From Variovorax paradoxus (lineage in GTDB: Bacteria; Pseudomonadota; Gammaproteobacteria; Burkholderiales; Burkholderiaceae_C), in contig NZ_JAUSRN010000006.1 of the NCBI RefSeq assembly GCF_030811855.1, positions 248,001 to 312,000 on the forward strand: a stretch of 64,000 bases of DNA, read 5' to 3'. The notes under the pieces were generated by a model. The model was not told the DNA's origin, searched no databases, and saw only the letters and a list, made by a program, of their open reading frames with translations. Of this stretch, positions 45,397 to 54,472 are shown piece by piece. A program made the translations under genes and the position numbers. Positions within the stretch are counted from its first letter, which is position 1. The number at the start of each line of letters is the position of its first letter.

Positions 45397-45512
45397 GCTG
45401 CCCAGGCGAACGGCTGAACGCCTGTATGGATGCCAGGCGGCACGCTTCCCAGTGGTATTCCACGTCAGCGCGTGGCACCGCGGTGGGTGCTGCGCCTATC
45501 GCCAGTCGCGTA
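45397..45512 (-). ncRNA. ZTP (pfl motif) riboswitch upstream of glyA
   Basis: The minus strand shows the three conserved blocks of the ZMP/ZTP riboswitch in order: CGCGACTGGCG (45500-45510), CCACTGGGAAGCG (45443-45455), and GTTCGCCTGGGCA (45399-45411). The TGGCG of the first block can pair with CGCC of the last, the known pseudoknot. A GTGG/CCAC stem lies before the second block. glyA is a classic gene for this riboswitch, which turns on when ZMP/ZTP accumulates under low 10-formyl-THF. Confidence 0.85.
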
Positions 45513-45535
45513 CGGGGTGAAGTGTAGCGCAGGCC

Positions 45536-46387
45536 TCAGGAAACTCCCGAAAGCAGGGCCACTTTCTGCGGGTCGGCGGCCGCCGGTTCGGAAGCCTGTT
45601 GCGGCTTGGACGGCGTCGTCACGGGAATCGGCTGCGGCCGCGCGGCTGGGGACGTCGTCGTGGGCGGATTGCGGCCATTGGCCACCTGCAGCAGCCGTTC
45701 GTGCTCGGCGAGCACCTTGCCCGCGTAGCCGCCGTCGTCGTCGAGGTTGGCGGCACCCACGTAGTAGCGGAGACCGCCTTCGAGCGATCCAGCGCGGGCG
45801 ATGCATTCCTGCAGCACCTTCACGCCCACACGCATGTTGGTCACCGGGTCGAAAGCGGTGAGCGTGCCGCCCGCGCTTTCGTACTTATCGCCGTGCACCC
45901 GCGTCATGACCTGCATCAGGCCCTGCGCGCCAACGTGGCTCTGGGCGAACGGGTTGAAGCTGGATTCAACGGCCATGATGGCAAGGATCAGCGTCGGGTC
46001 GAGCTTGGTGCGCTTGCCCAGGTGGTAAGCCTCTGCAACAAGCACGCTCAGCGGCTCGGCTGCTACGCGGTACTTCTTGCTGAGCCAATAGGCAACCGCG
46101 GCTTGCTGCTTGGGCAGGTCGCCGGGGCTTGCGGCCGTGGTGCGAACGATGGCGGTCGGCTCCAGGTCGGTGGCTTCGGGTGCGGGCTTGCGCGATTGCA
46201 GCCAGCCCATCAGTTGCTCTTCACCGGTCTGACGCAGGTCCGGCCGCGCCACGAGGGCGAGCACCGCGAACACCATGGCAAGGCCGACCAGTGCAAACCC
46301 GTTGTGGGTGATTTCAAAAAAGCCGTCTGCCACATCGGACGCAAAGGTCCGTAGCCCGCGGGCCGTGGCATCAAACGCCTTGCTCAT
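45536..46387 (-). CDS. Membrane-anchored lytic transglycosylase (SLT domain)
   Basis: This is a 283-residue protein. A single membrane helix at about 30-50 leaves the bulk in the periplasm. The goose-type/SLT domain is at about 115-240, with the catalytic Glu in MAVESSFNPFAQS and the GAQGLMQVM signature. The C-terminal 45 residues are Pro/Thr/Ala-rich. It cleaves peptidoglycan glycan strands. ATG 46387 has GGAAGAG upstream. It ends about 24 bases upstream of the 5' end of the glyA riboswitch. Confidence 0.92.
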   Translation of the reverse strand: MSKAFDATARGLRTFASDVADGFFEITHNGFALVGLAMVFAVLALVARPDLRQTGEEQLMGWLQSRKPAPEATDLEPTAIVRTTAASPGDLPKQQAAVAYWLSKKYRVAAEPLSVLVAEAYHLGKRTKLDPTLILAIMAVESSFNPFAQSHVGAQGLMQVMTRVHGDKYESAGGTLTAFDPVTNMRVGVKVLQECIARAGSLEGGLRYYVGAANLDDDGGYAGKVLAEHERLLQVANGRNPPTTTSPAARPQPIPVTTPSKPQQASEPAAADPQKVALLSGVS

Positions 46388-46706
46388 CGCTCTTCCTTTC
46401 TGTGCGGCACCTGTTCGCAACGCTGGAAGGCGGTGGATGAAGGCTGCGGCGCTTGGATTGGTACGAATCAGGCTCCGCGCATGAGGAGATGTGGGGGTAG
46501 GAGCGCGGCGACCTGATCAAGCCGGTGGGATTCGGCGGCGGATTCAGGGGGCCCCTGCTGGGTCTGGGCAGCCAGGGGCAAGCGGGATTCTAGCGTCGCT
46601 AAATACCCGGTCAAGCATATCAAAGCCGTTCTTTATGTTTTTACAAGATAAACAGATTGTTTCTAGCCCATGGTTCCTAACAAGGGTAATCCCTTGGATG
46701 AGAGGA

Positions 46707-46735
46707 TTGCAATGCAGAGACGGGGCGCCTAATCT
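46707..46735 (+). promoter_or_regulatory. Sigma-70-type promoter for the intergenic RNA
   Basis: TTGCAA (46707-46712) and TAATCT (46730-46735) are separated by 17 bases, the ideal spacing, in a 595-base gap without a gene. An AT-rich patch lies upstream at 46600-46680. Transcription should start near 46741. Confidence 0.55.
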
Positions 46736-46740
46736 GGACC

Positions 46741-46948
46741 CGCCTGAGTTATTCAGGCGTGTTCCGACGTCATACGGTCCATGTGCAAGTCAAGGACTGG
46801 AACGACAGAGGACCCACGGCGGCAATCTCTTGCTGCCAGCACGGCAGGAACCATTGACTTCCGGTCGCGCGAATCGATGGCATGGGTCTTAGGCCCGCCA
46901 TCAAGCCCGGTAATGAGACATTCGTCGACTTACCGGGCTTTCTTGTTT
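46741..46948 (+). ncRNA. Candidate structured small RNA with intrinsic terminator
   Basis: This is the main content of the 46388-46982 gap. The predicted start coincides with a 7-bp hairpin (CGCCTGA/TCAGGCG, 46741-46759). Further stems are visible, for example GGCGGCAA with TTGCTGCC. The RNA would end at a strong terminator whose 11-bp stem is AAGCCCGGTAA (46903-46913) with TTACCGGGCTT (46930-46940), followed by TCTTGTTTCT. No credible coding frame fits inside. It does not match 6S, tmRNA, RNase P or SRP RNA by eye. The terminator could instead be an attenuator for the DUF748 gene, which starts 35 bases later. Confidence 0.5.
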
Positions 46949-46982
46949 CTGACCCGTTCTTTCTTTGCGGCACACTCCCGCG

Positions 46983-49900
46983 ATGGATGCAGCTTCGCTC
47001 AAACAAAACAAATGGGTGCGACGTGGGATCGTCGCGGTGCTGGCTCTTCTGGCACTCTGGATCGTGGCTTGGCTGGCGGTACCACCGATTGCCAAGAGCC
47101 AGCTGGAGAAGATCGCGAGCGAGAAGCTCGGACGGCAGGTCACCGTAGGCAAGATCGACTTCAAGCCCTGGACTCTCGAGCTCGCACTGAACGACCTGCG
47201 CATTGCCACGGCCGACGGCAGCCGGCCCCAAGTGGCCGTCAAGCGCATCTATGCCGACGCCGAGCTGCAATCGCTCGTCCGGCTGGCGCCGGTGATCGAC
47301 GCGGTCACCATCGAAGCGCCGGCCATCCTTCTCACGCACCTTGCCGACGGCAAGTACGACATCGACGACATCCTGGCCAAGCTCGCGGCCGCGCCGCCGT
47401 CCGACCCCAACGCCGAGCCGGCACGCTTTGCGATCTACAACATCTCGATCAAGGACGGCGCGGTCGATTTCGACGACCAGACGGTCAAGCGCAGGCACGA
47501 GCTGCGCGGCTTCGCGCTCGACGTTCCGTTCCTGAGCAACCTTGCCTCCAAGCGCGACGTCAACACCGAACCCAAGCTCGCTTTTGCGCTCAACGGCAGC
47601 AAATTTGATTCTGCGGCCCTCACCACGCCGTTTGCGAAGAGCCGAAAGACCGATGCCCACGTGCAGTTCACGGGGCTGGATCTAGCGCCCTACCTGGGAT
47701 ACGTGCCGGGTGGCCTGCCAGTGAAGCTGCAGGCGGGCAGCCTGGACGCCGACCTGAAGATCGACTTTCAGCAAGCTGCCACGGCCGGCCTCAAGATCAC
47801 CGGCACGGTCGAAGCGCACGGCGCCAAGCTGGGCGATGCCCTGGGGCGCGATCTGCTGGGCTTCGACTCGCTCAAGTTGGCGCTGGCGGACGTGCGACCG
47901 CTGGAATCGGTATTTCACCTGAGCGAAGTTGCGGTTGCCAACCCGAAGCTCGCCGTCGCCCGCGACGCGAAGGGCCAACTCAACCTGCTGGCCACCGATC
48001 CCGCCACCGGAGCCGCGGAAAAGGTGGCGCCCCCCGCTGCCGCAGCCAGCGCCCCGAACGGAAAGACGGCCGAAAAGCCAAAGCTGAAGGTCCAGGTCGA
48101 CAAGGTCGCCTTGAGCGGCGGGCGCATCGGGTGGCGCGATGAAACGGTACAGCCTGCAGCGGCCGTCGAGGCGAGCGCGCTCGCCCTCGATCTGGCCGGC
48201 GTCACCTGGCCAATGGAGAAGCCGGCTCAGTTCAGCGGCAGCACCGCCATCGGCGCCGCAACGCTCAAGTTCCAGGGCAGCGCCACCGACAAGAAGGCCG
48301 ACGTGCAGACCGAAGTCGATGCACTACCGCTGTCCCTTGCGGCACCTTACCTGGCGCACAGCCTCGAACCCACGCTCGACGGCAAGCTCAGCGGACAGAT
48401 CGACGTCGCCTGGGATCAGCCCGACCTCAGGTTCAAGGCCCGCCGCCTGGCCGCCGACGGCCTCGCGCTGACGCAGGCCAAGACCGCGCTGGCAAGCGTC
48501 GGCCGTTTCGAGTTGGTCGATGCCGAAGTCGACATGACGAAGCACACGCTGAACATTGCTTCGTTCACGGCCACCAACCCCAAGGTGAACGTCGAGCGCG
48601 ACAGCGAAAAGCGCTGGATGTTCGAGCGCTGGCTCAAGGCGCCGGCCGCCGGCAACGGGGGGGCAGCGCAGGCCAAGGTGGCTGCACCCAAGCCCGCTGG
48701 CGCGGGTCCTGCCGCGGCGCCGCCCGATGCCAACACCAAGCCCTGGGCATTGACCATCGGCACGCTGGCGGTCAAGGACGGCACGCTGTCATACGCGGAC
48801 AAGGCCAGCGCCACGCCGGTCGCGGTCGAGTTCACCGCGCTGAATGTGAACGCCCAGAAGATCGCACCCGACACCGCCACGGTGTCGCCCCTGCAGATTT
48901 CGGGCCGCATCGGGTCGCGGCGTTCCGAGCCGGGCCGCTTCGACTACAAGGGCAACCTGGTGCTCAAGCCGCTCGCGGCCGAGGGCAGGCTCGATGTCGC
49001 ATCGTTCCCAGCCCACGCCTTCAAGGCCTATTACGCAGATGCGCTCAACGTGGACATTCGGCGCGCCTTCGCGAGCTACCGGGGCACCGTGCGCTACGCG
49101 AGCGCACCGGCGGGCATGACCCTCAAGCTGGCCGGCGACACCGCGCTCGACGACTTCCGCGCCAACAGCATCTCGCTCACCCAATCGCCTGGCTTCGATC
49201 GCAATACCAACCAGTTGCTGAGCTGGAAGACGCTGAGCCTGCGCGGCCTGCAGGTGAGCATGGCGCCCAATGCCGCGCCGGCGGTCGACGTGCGCGAAAC
49301 CACGCTGACCGATTTCTTCGCTCGCGTGATCGTCGATCCGACCGGACGCCTGAATCTGGTGAACCTCACCAAGAAGGGCGAAGCGGACGCCAATGCAGCC
49401 TCTGCGGCCAGCGCCGAGGCAAAGACCCGCAGGAGCTTGGGCGGAACGACCACCACGACCCGTCCGCCGCTGCAGGCGGGCGGCGGCGCACCGGCGTCGG
49501 CCGAGTCCATGGTCGGCGGCAGCCCCGAGCCGACCAGGCCGGCCTCGGCGCCCGTTGCCACCGCGCAGGCCGAAGCCGATGCCGGGCCAAAACCGGTCAT
49601 CAACTTCGGCCCGATGAGCCTGGTCAACGGCCGTATCGACTTCACCGATCTGTTCGTGAAGCCCAATTACTCGGCCGACCTGAGCGAACTCACCGGCAAG
49701 CTCAGCTCATTTTCGTCGAACCCGCCCAAGGGCGAGACTGGACGCCCGGCGCTGGCCGACCTGGAGCTGCGCGGCAAGGCTCAGCAGACCGCCGCGCTGG
49801 AAATCACTGGCAAGCTCAACCCGCTGGTCAAGCCGATCGAGCTCGACATCACGGCCAAGATGCGCGACCTCGACCTGGCGCCGCTGTCGCCGTACTCCGT

Positions 49901-50798
49901 GCGTTATTCGGGCCACGGCATCGAGCGCGGCAAGATGAGCATGGACGTCAACTACAAGATAGCGCCCGATGGTCAGCTGACGGCCACCAACAAGCTGGTG
50001 CTCAACCAGTTGCAGTTCGGCGAAGAAGTGCAGGGCGCCCCCAACAGCCTGCCAGTGCGGCTTGCCGTGGCGCTGCTGGCCGACCGCAATGGCGTGATCG
50101 ACGTCGACCTGCCGCTCAGCGGCTCCCTCAACGATCCTCAGTTCAGCATCGGGCCGCTGATCTTCAAGGCGGTGGTCAACCTCATCGTGAAGGCGGCGAC
50201 CGCACCGTTCAATCTTCTGACCGGTGGGCTCGGCGGCGGCAGCAGCGAATCGAGCACCGTCACGTTCGATGCAGGCAGTTCCGTGCTGGGAACCAGCGCG
50301 AAAGAGAGCCTGGACAAGGTCGTCAAGGCACTGACGGACCGCCCGACCTTGCAGATGACCGTGGTCGGTACCGCCAGCCTGGAGAAGGAGCGCGACGCCT
50401 ACCAGCGCCAGCGCCTGCGCCAGCTCGCCCAGGCTGAGAAGCGGCGCGTTGCGGTGCGCGGCGGCCAGGCCGGCACCGACGTGCCGCCGGTCACCGACGC
50501 CGAATACCCCGAGCTGCTGACCGCCGTTTACAAACGCACAGACATTGCCAAGCCGCGCAACATGGTCGGACTCGCCAAGGACCTTCCCGTGAAGGAAATG
50601 GAAAGCCTGCTGCTCGCGAGCATTCCGGTCGACGAGGAGTCCATTCGCCAGCTGGCCGTCGAGCGCGGTGCCGTGGTACGCGACTACCTTCTCGAGAAGA
50701 AGCTGCCAAGCGAGCGCCTGTTCCTTGGCGCGGTCAAAACCACGGCAAGCGGTGCCGACTGGAAGCCCGGGGCCGAGCTCAAGCTGGCGATGAGGTAA
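46983..50798 (+). CDS. DUF748/AsmA-like large envelope protein
   Basis: This is a 1271-residue protein. An N-terminal membrane helix (about 14-35) is followed by a repetitive beta-rich region typical of DUF748 and AsmA-like proteins, which span the periplasm and are thought to move lipids or organise the outer membrane. A C-terminal segment (VTFDAGSSVLG near 1097 and downstream) looks like an OmpA/MotB-type peptidoglycan-associated fold. Low-complexity Pro/Ala linkers are at about 350-370, 560-580 and 800-870. ATG 46983 is chosen over TTG 46965. Confidence 0.85.
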   Translation: MDAASLKQNKWVRRGIVAVLALLALWIVAWLAVPPIAKSQLEKIASEKLGRQVTVGKIDFKPWTLELALNDLRIATADGSRPQVAVKRIYADAELQSLVRLAPVIDAVTIEAPAILLTHLADGKYDIDDILAKLAAAPPSDPNAEPARFAIYNISIKDGAVDFDDQTVKRRHELRGFALDVPFLSNLASKRDVNTEPKLAFALNGSKFDSAALTTPFAKSRKTDAHVQFTGLDLAPYLGYVPGGLPVKLQAGSLDADLKIDFQQAATAGLKITGTVEAHGAKLGDALGRDLLGFDSLKLALADVRPLESVFHLSEVAVANPKLAVARDAKGQLNLLATDPATGAAEKVAPPAAAASAPNGKTAEKPKLKVQVDKVALSGGRIGWRDETVQPAAAVEASALALDLAGVTWPMEKPAQFSGSTAIGAATLKFQGSATDKKADVQTEVDALPLSLAAPYLAHSLEPTLDGKLSGQIDVAWDQPDLRFKARRLAADGLALTQAKTALASVGRFELVDAEVDMTKHTLNIASFTATNPKVNVERDSEKRWMFERWLKAPAAGNGGAAQAKVAAPKPAGAGPAAAPPDANTKPWALTIGTLAVKDGTLSYADKASATPVAVEFTALNVNAQKIAPDTATVSPLQISGRIGSRRSEPGRFDYKGNLVLKPLAAEGRLDVASFPAHAFKAYYADALNVDIRRAFASYRGTVRYASAPAGMTLKLAGDTALDDFRANSISLTQSPGFDRNTNQLLSWKTLSLRGLQVSMAPNAAPAVDVRETTLTDFFARVIVDPTGRLNLVNLTKKGEADANAASAASAEAKTRRSLGGTTTTTRPPLQAGGGAPASAESMVGGSPEPTRPASAPVATAQAEADAGPKPVINFGPMSLVNGRIDFTDLFVKPNYSADLSELTGKLSSFSSNPPKGETGRPALADLELRGKAQQTAALEITGKLNPLVKPIELDITAKMRDLDLAPLSPYSVRYSGHGIERGKMSMDVNYKIAPDGQLTATNKLVLNQLQFGEEVQGAPNSLPVRLAVALLADRNGVIDVDLPLSGSLNDPQFSIGPLIFKAVVNLIVKAATAPFNLLTGGLGGGSSESSTVTFDAGSSVLGTSAKESLDKVVKALTDRPTLQMTVVGTASLEKERDAYQRQRLRQLAQAEKRRVAVRGGQAGTDVPPVTDAEYPELLTAVYKRTDIAKPRNMVGLAKDLPVKEMESLLLASIPVDEESIRQLAVERGAVVRDYLLEKKLPSERLFLGAVKTTASGADWKPGAELKLAMR

Positions 50799-50930
50799 CC
50801 AGAAATACTTGGTTTTTCTGACGGCTCCGCTATATATGTAGGCAGCCTGCGCCTGTTTCCGGCAGCCATTTGGCCGCCGTTGCGGCATGTAATTCAACCG
50901 CCCGCCACAAGTGGGTGAAAATGTCGATGT

Positions 50931-50950
50931 GCGCCGGCCTTTGCCGGCGC
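50931..50950 (+). repeat. Perfect GC hairpin in the leader of the DUF349 gene
   Basis: GCGCCGGC, a CTTT loop and GCCGGCGC form an 8-bp stem, followed by a C/T-rich run (CTTCGCTTTCTCTC). It lies 133 bases after the DUF748 stop and 36 before the next start, so it could be a terminator for DUF748 or a leader attenuator. Confidence 0.4.
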
Positions 50951-50986
50951 CTTCGCTTTCTCTCTTCAGACAACGATTTCGCGCAA

Positions 50987-53860
50987 GTGACCTCTACTTC
51001 TTCCAAGCCACACGACCTCCAGGCCCTCGACACGCTCACCGGCGGCGCCTTCACCGCGCCAACTTCGGGCGAGCGCGCCGCGCGCATCCGCGACTGGCTC
51101 GCGGGCAACCCCGCGACCGAGCAGATGCAGGAAGTCTTCAAGGAGCTGAGCGGCCGCGACAAGGGCGCCGCACGCCTGTTGCGCGAAAAGCTCGACGAGC
51201 TCAAGCGCGCCAAGGGCCAGGAGGCCATTGCGGCCGAATGGGCGCAAAAGGCCGAGGCTTTGCTGGCGCAGTCCAAGCTCAACATTGCCGATGCGCTTGC
51301 CTGGCAGCGCGATGCTGCCAAGGCCGGCGCACCCTTGTCGCGCGAGCCGCTGGCTGGTTTCAAGGTGCAGCTCGCCGAGCGCGTCAAAGGCATCGAAGAC
51401 CTGCAGCACCGCGCTCAGGTGCACCGCGAGGCCGCCGTGCTGCTCGCACAGCGCTTCGAAGTGCTGTCGACCAAGAGCTGGCAGGATGCCCAGGCCGCCG
51501 AGGAATCGCTGCGCGCCGACGTGACCCACTGGCAGCAGCAGGCTGACGAAATCACGACCGATGCCAATTGGACCAGCCTGGACGCCAGGTTTGCACCGCA
51601 GCTCGAGTCGTCGAAGGCGCAGTTGCTGGTCGTGTCCGATGCGTTCCACGGTGCGCTGGCCCAGGCGCAGGCCGCGGCTGCCGATGCCGCGGCGCCCTTG
51701 CCGCCGGTGCCCGTCTGGGCCGATGAACTGCGCGCCGCTCGCGGCGAAGTGGTGGCCCCGAAGGCCGCGCCTGCCAAGCCCTCCGCACCCAAGGTCGACC
51801 CGTCCGTGCGCGCCGCTGCGCAAGACGCCGTGCAGGCTGCGCTCGCCAAGCTCGAACAGGAAACCGCCGAAGGCCACGGCAAGGCCAGCGCCGGCGCGGC
51901 CGCGGCGCTGCGCGCAGTGCTGAAGGAACATGGCAAGCTGGTCGATGCGCCGCTCGAGGCCCGCGTGCATGCGGCGCTGGTTGCGGCTGGCGAACTCGAA
52001 GGCTGGCAGCGCTGGAGCGCCGACAAGGTCCGCGAAGACCTCGTGGCCAAGGCCGAAGGCCTGCTCAAGCGCCCCGAAGGTCAGGCGCTCGGCGGCCGCA
52101 AGATGCAGGAAACGCTGCGCTCGCTGCGCGACCAATGGAAACAGGCCGACCAAGGTGGCGTGCCGAACCACGCCCTCTGGAAGCGCTTCGACGAAGCCTG
52201 CAATGAAGCCCACAAGGTGGTGGAGGCCTGGCTCGAAAAGGTTCGCGCCGATGCCGCGGAGCACCGCGCCCATCGTGTCGCGCTCATCGAAGAGGTCAAG
52301 GCCTGGGCGGCCGAGCACGCCGAGCCTTCCGATCTGAAGGCACACAACCGCGCACTGCATCAGTTCGCAGACCGCTGGCGCGATGCCGGCCACGTGGGCG
52401 AGAAGGTATTCGCCGAACTGCAGCCGCAGTGGAACGAAGCCTTCGGTGCCGCGCGTGCGCCCTTCGAGACTGCACAAAAGGCCAGCATCGAACGGCGCCA
52501 GGCCATGATCGCGGAGGCTGCCGAACTCGGCGCCCAACCCATGCTGCGCATCGATGCGGTCAAGGCGCTGCAGCAGCGCTGGCAGGCGGAAGCCCAGGGC
52601 GTGCCGCTCGACCGCCGCCATGAACAGAAGCTGTGGGACGCATTCCGCGCGCCCATCGACGAAGCCTTCAACCGCAAGACAGCGGAGCGCGAAAAGTCAG
52701 CCTCCGCCATGAGCGAACACGATCGCCACGTGCTCGAGGCTTCCAAGGCGCTCGACGCGGCCAACGCCGGCGGCGACGTGCAGAAGATCCGCGCCGCCAT
52801 CGCGCGCCTCGAAGCCGCACTGCGTGGCGAAGCGCCCCCGCCAGCACCGGCAACGGCCGCCCAACCCGCGCAAGCCGCGGCATCCAGCGACGGCCCCTCA
52901 GTCGGCGCCACCGAGGTGGTTGCGCCCGGCCAGGCTGCGGCCGAGTTCGGCGAAAGCGCCGAACAGGCGCCGGGCTCCAGTGATGCGGAAGCCTTGCCGG
53001 CTGCACATGTCGACGCCGCTCAAAGCGCAACTCCCGACCTCGTTGCTCCCGCCGACGGCGCGGACGCGGCTGCGCGCACCGATGACGCGGCACACGAAGC
53101 CGGCGAAGCGGCTGCAGTCGAGAGTCCGGCGCCTGCGGCGGCACCGAAGCCTGCGTCCAAGCCGGTCGTGGCCATGCGCGGCGACGATCGTCCTGGCAGC
53201 CGGAAGACGGAAGCTGCACCTGCAGGCCGTGCCGGCGGCAGGTTCGGCGATCGGCGCGACGGCGCCCGTCCTGGCCCGGGCGGCCCTGGCCGCCCCGGCG
53301 ACCGCGGCGCGCCTCGTCCCGATGCGCGCGGTGATCGCGGCGCACCGGCCGGCCGCTTCGGCGACCGTCCGCCGCGCTTCGAAGACCGGGGTCCGAGGCT
53401 CGGCGACGCCGCCTTCCGCGCGCAGCGCGAAGCGCTCGAACGTGCGGACATGGCGCTACGCAAGCTGGCGGCGCAGGCGCACGGAGAAGCACTCACGCAA
53501 GTGCTCGGTGCATGGGAGCAGCGCGACGCCTCCAAACTGCCCAGCGTCCAGGAACTGGGACGCGCGGTCACGCCGGCGGTGCGCACAGGTTGGTCCCAGG
53601 CCGTCAGTTCGGCGCCCAAGGCCGCTCCCGACGAAGCAGCGGAGGCTCTGCTGCGGCTCGAAATGGCCGCCGAAGTGCCGACCCCTGCCGAGCAGCTCGA
53701 TGCACGCCGCGCGCTGCAGCTCAAGCTGCTGACCAAGCGCGGCGATCCACCGCCGGCCCAGACCTGGGGCCAGGACGCCGGCAAGGTGCTGGCTGCGGCG
53801 CACGACGCTGCGAGTGCGCGCCGTTTGCAGAACGCGCTGAAGGCCTTGCTGCGCAAGTAA
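50987..53860 (+). CDS. DUF349-repeat protein with Arg/Gly-rich tail
   Basis: This is a 957-residue cytosolic protein. Several DUF349 repeats (three-helix bundles with conserved Trp/Lys) lie between about 40 and 590. A Pro/Ala/Glu-rich acidic linker covers about 615-735. An Arg/Gly/Asp-rich disordered stretch (about 738-810, RPGDRG- and RFGDR-type repeats) precedes a helical C-terminal domain. GTG 50987 begins at VTSTSSKPHDLQAL; upstream codons run through the leader hairpin and are not family-like. The molecular role of DUF349 is not established. Confidence 0.82.
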   Translation: MTSTSSKPHDLQALDTLTGGAFTAPTSGERAARIRDWLAGNPATEQMQEVFKELSGRDKGAARLLREKLDELKRAKGQEAIAAEWAQKAEALLAQSKLNIADALAWQRDAAKAGAPLSREPLAGFKVQLAERVKGIEDLQHRAQVHREAAVLLAQRFEVLSTKSWQDAQAAEESLRADVTHWQQQADEITTDANWTSLDARFAPQLESSKAQLLVVSDAFHGALAQAQAAAADAAAPLPPVPVWADELRAARGEVVAPKAAPAKPSAPKVDPSVRAAAQDAVQAALAKLEQETAEGHGKASAGAAAALRAVLKEHGKLVDAPLEARVHAALVAAGELEGWQRWSADKVREDLVAKAEGLLKRPEGQALGGRKMQETLRSLRDQWKQADQGGVPNHALWKRFDEACNEAHKVVEAWLEKVRADAAEHRAHRVALIEEVKAWAAEHAEPSDLKAHNRALHQFADRWRDAGHVGEKVFAELQPQWNEAFGAARAPFETAQKASIERRQAMIAEAAELGAQPMLRIDAVKALQQRWQAEAQGVPLDRRHEQKLWDAFRAPIDEAFNRKTAEREKSASAMSEHDRHVLEASKALDAANAGGDVQKIRAAIARLEAALRGEAPPPAPATAAQPAQAAASSDGPSVGATEVVAPGQAAAEFGESAEQAPGSSDAEALPAAHVDAAQSATPDLVAPADGADAAARTDDAAHEAGEAAAVESPAPAAAPKPASKPVVAMRGDDRPGSRKTEAAPAGRAGGRFGDRRDGARPGPGGPGRPGDRGAPRPDARGDRGAPAGRFGDRPPRFEDRGPRLGDAAFRAQREALERADMALRKLAAQAHGEALTQVLGAWEQRDASKLPSVQELGRAVTPAVRTGWSQAVSSAPKAAPDEAAEALLRLEMAAEVPTPAEQLDARRALQLKLLTKRGDPPPAQTWGQDAGKVLAAAHDAASARRLQNALKALLRK

Positions 53861-53882
53861 GGCGTCGGCGCTGGTTCACGAG

Positions 53883-53907
53883 AAAGCCCGCTGCACGCGG
53901 GCTTTTT
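53883..53907 (+). terminator. Rho-independent terminator after the DUF349 gene
   Basis: AAAGCCCGC and GCGGGCTTT form a 9-bp stem with a 5-nt loop ending in a T-run, 22 bases after the stop codon. The symmetrical A/T flanks also allow it to work for the facing GYD gene. Confidence 0.85.
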
Positions 53908-53956
53908 CATTCCAGTGAACAGCAACGCTGCAATCCCGGTGCTGCGTCAGAGCGGC

Positions 53957-54250
53957 TCAAGAGAGCTTGGCCAGGATCTCGTCCACTTCCTTGGCGGTGA
54001 AGGCACGCAAGGAGCGCGTGCGCACATTGCCCTGCATGGCAATCGCAAGGTTGAATGCGGCCAGCGCTTGCTCATCCTGGGCCTCGAGCACGCAGAGCAC
54101 GTCGCAGTCGCCCATGGTCCAGTAAATATCGCGCATATTGACGCCGAGCTTTTTGGCGCTTTCCTTGGCGGCAGCGGCGCGCTGGGTGGTTTCCTTGACG
54201 CTCTGAAGGCCCTTGTCCGTGAAGTTCAGCATACCGATATAGGTCACCAT
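53957..54250 (-). CDS. GYD-domain protein
   Basis: This is a 97-residue alpha/beta protein of the GYD family (ferredoxin-like fold). The start MVTYIGMLNFTDKGLQSVKET and the GDCDVLCVLEAQDEQALAAF centre are diagnostic. Function is unknown. ATG 54250 has GGAG spaced by an A-run; an upstream in-frame TTG-type start is less likely. It faces the DUF349 gene across the shared terminator. Confidence 0.85.
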   Translation of the reverse strand: MVTYIGMLNFTDKGLQSVKETTQRAAAAKESAKKLGVNMRDIYWTMGDCDVLCVLEAQDEQALAAFNLAIAMQGNVRTRSLRAFTAKEVDEILAKLS

Positions 54251-54378
54251 TTTTTTCTCCTGTGATGTCCACGGGGGATGAATCACCTGAGGCCGCGCCG
54301 CCCCCGACGGCGCGACGCTTCAGGTCATCACGCGCAACGGTGCTGTGGTGGGCGATGGCGCAGCGATGCTACGCCTGA

Positions 54379-54396
54379 GCCTTGCAAAGGCAAGGC
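54379..54396. repeat. Hairpin in the mtfA/GYD gap
   Basis: GCCTTGC, AAAG and GCAAGGC form a 7-bp stem 77-94 bases downstream of the mtfA stop on the minus strand. A second GC stem (CGCGCCG/CGGCGCG) lies near 54297-54317. No U-tract follows either on the minus strand. Confidence 0.4.
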
Positions 54397-54412
54397 ACTG
54401 CGCGATCCGCTG

Positions 54413-54430
54413 ATACCCTGGACAGGGTAT
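54413..54430. promoter_or_regulatory. 8-bp palindrome ATACCCTG/CAGGGTAT
   Basis: A perfect dyad with a GA centre lies between mtfA and the GYD gene. Its ATACCC...GGGTAT form resembles operators of CsoR/FrmR-type metal or formaldehyde sensors, but no such regulator is in the window. It is most likely to act on the GYD promoter if functional. Confidence 0.35.
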
Positions 54431-54472
54431 GCGGGCGCGTAAGCAAAGAAACTCGGATTTGTGGGGCAGTCG

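Noticed and set aside
46741..46948. 6S, SRP, RNase P or tmRNA identity for the intergenic RNA
   Set aside because: None of the conserved cores (GAGGAAAGTCC, GGAAGG/AGCA, tag reading frame with tRNA-like ends, 6S bubble) is visible.
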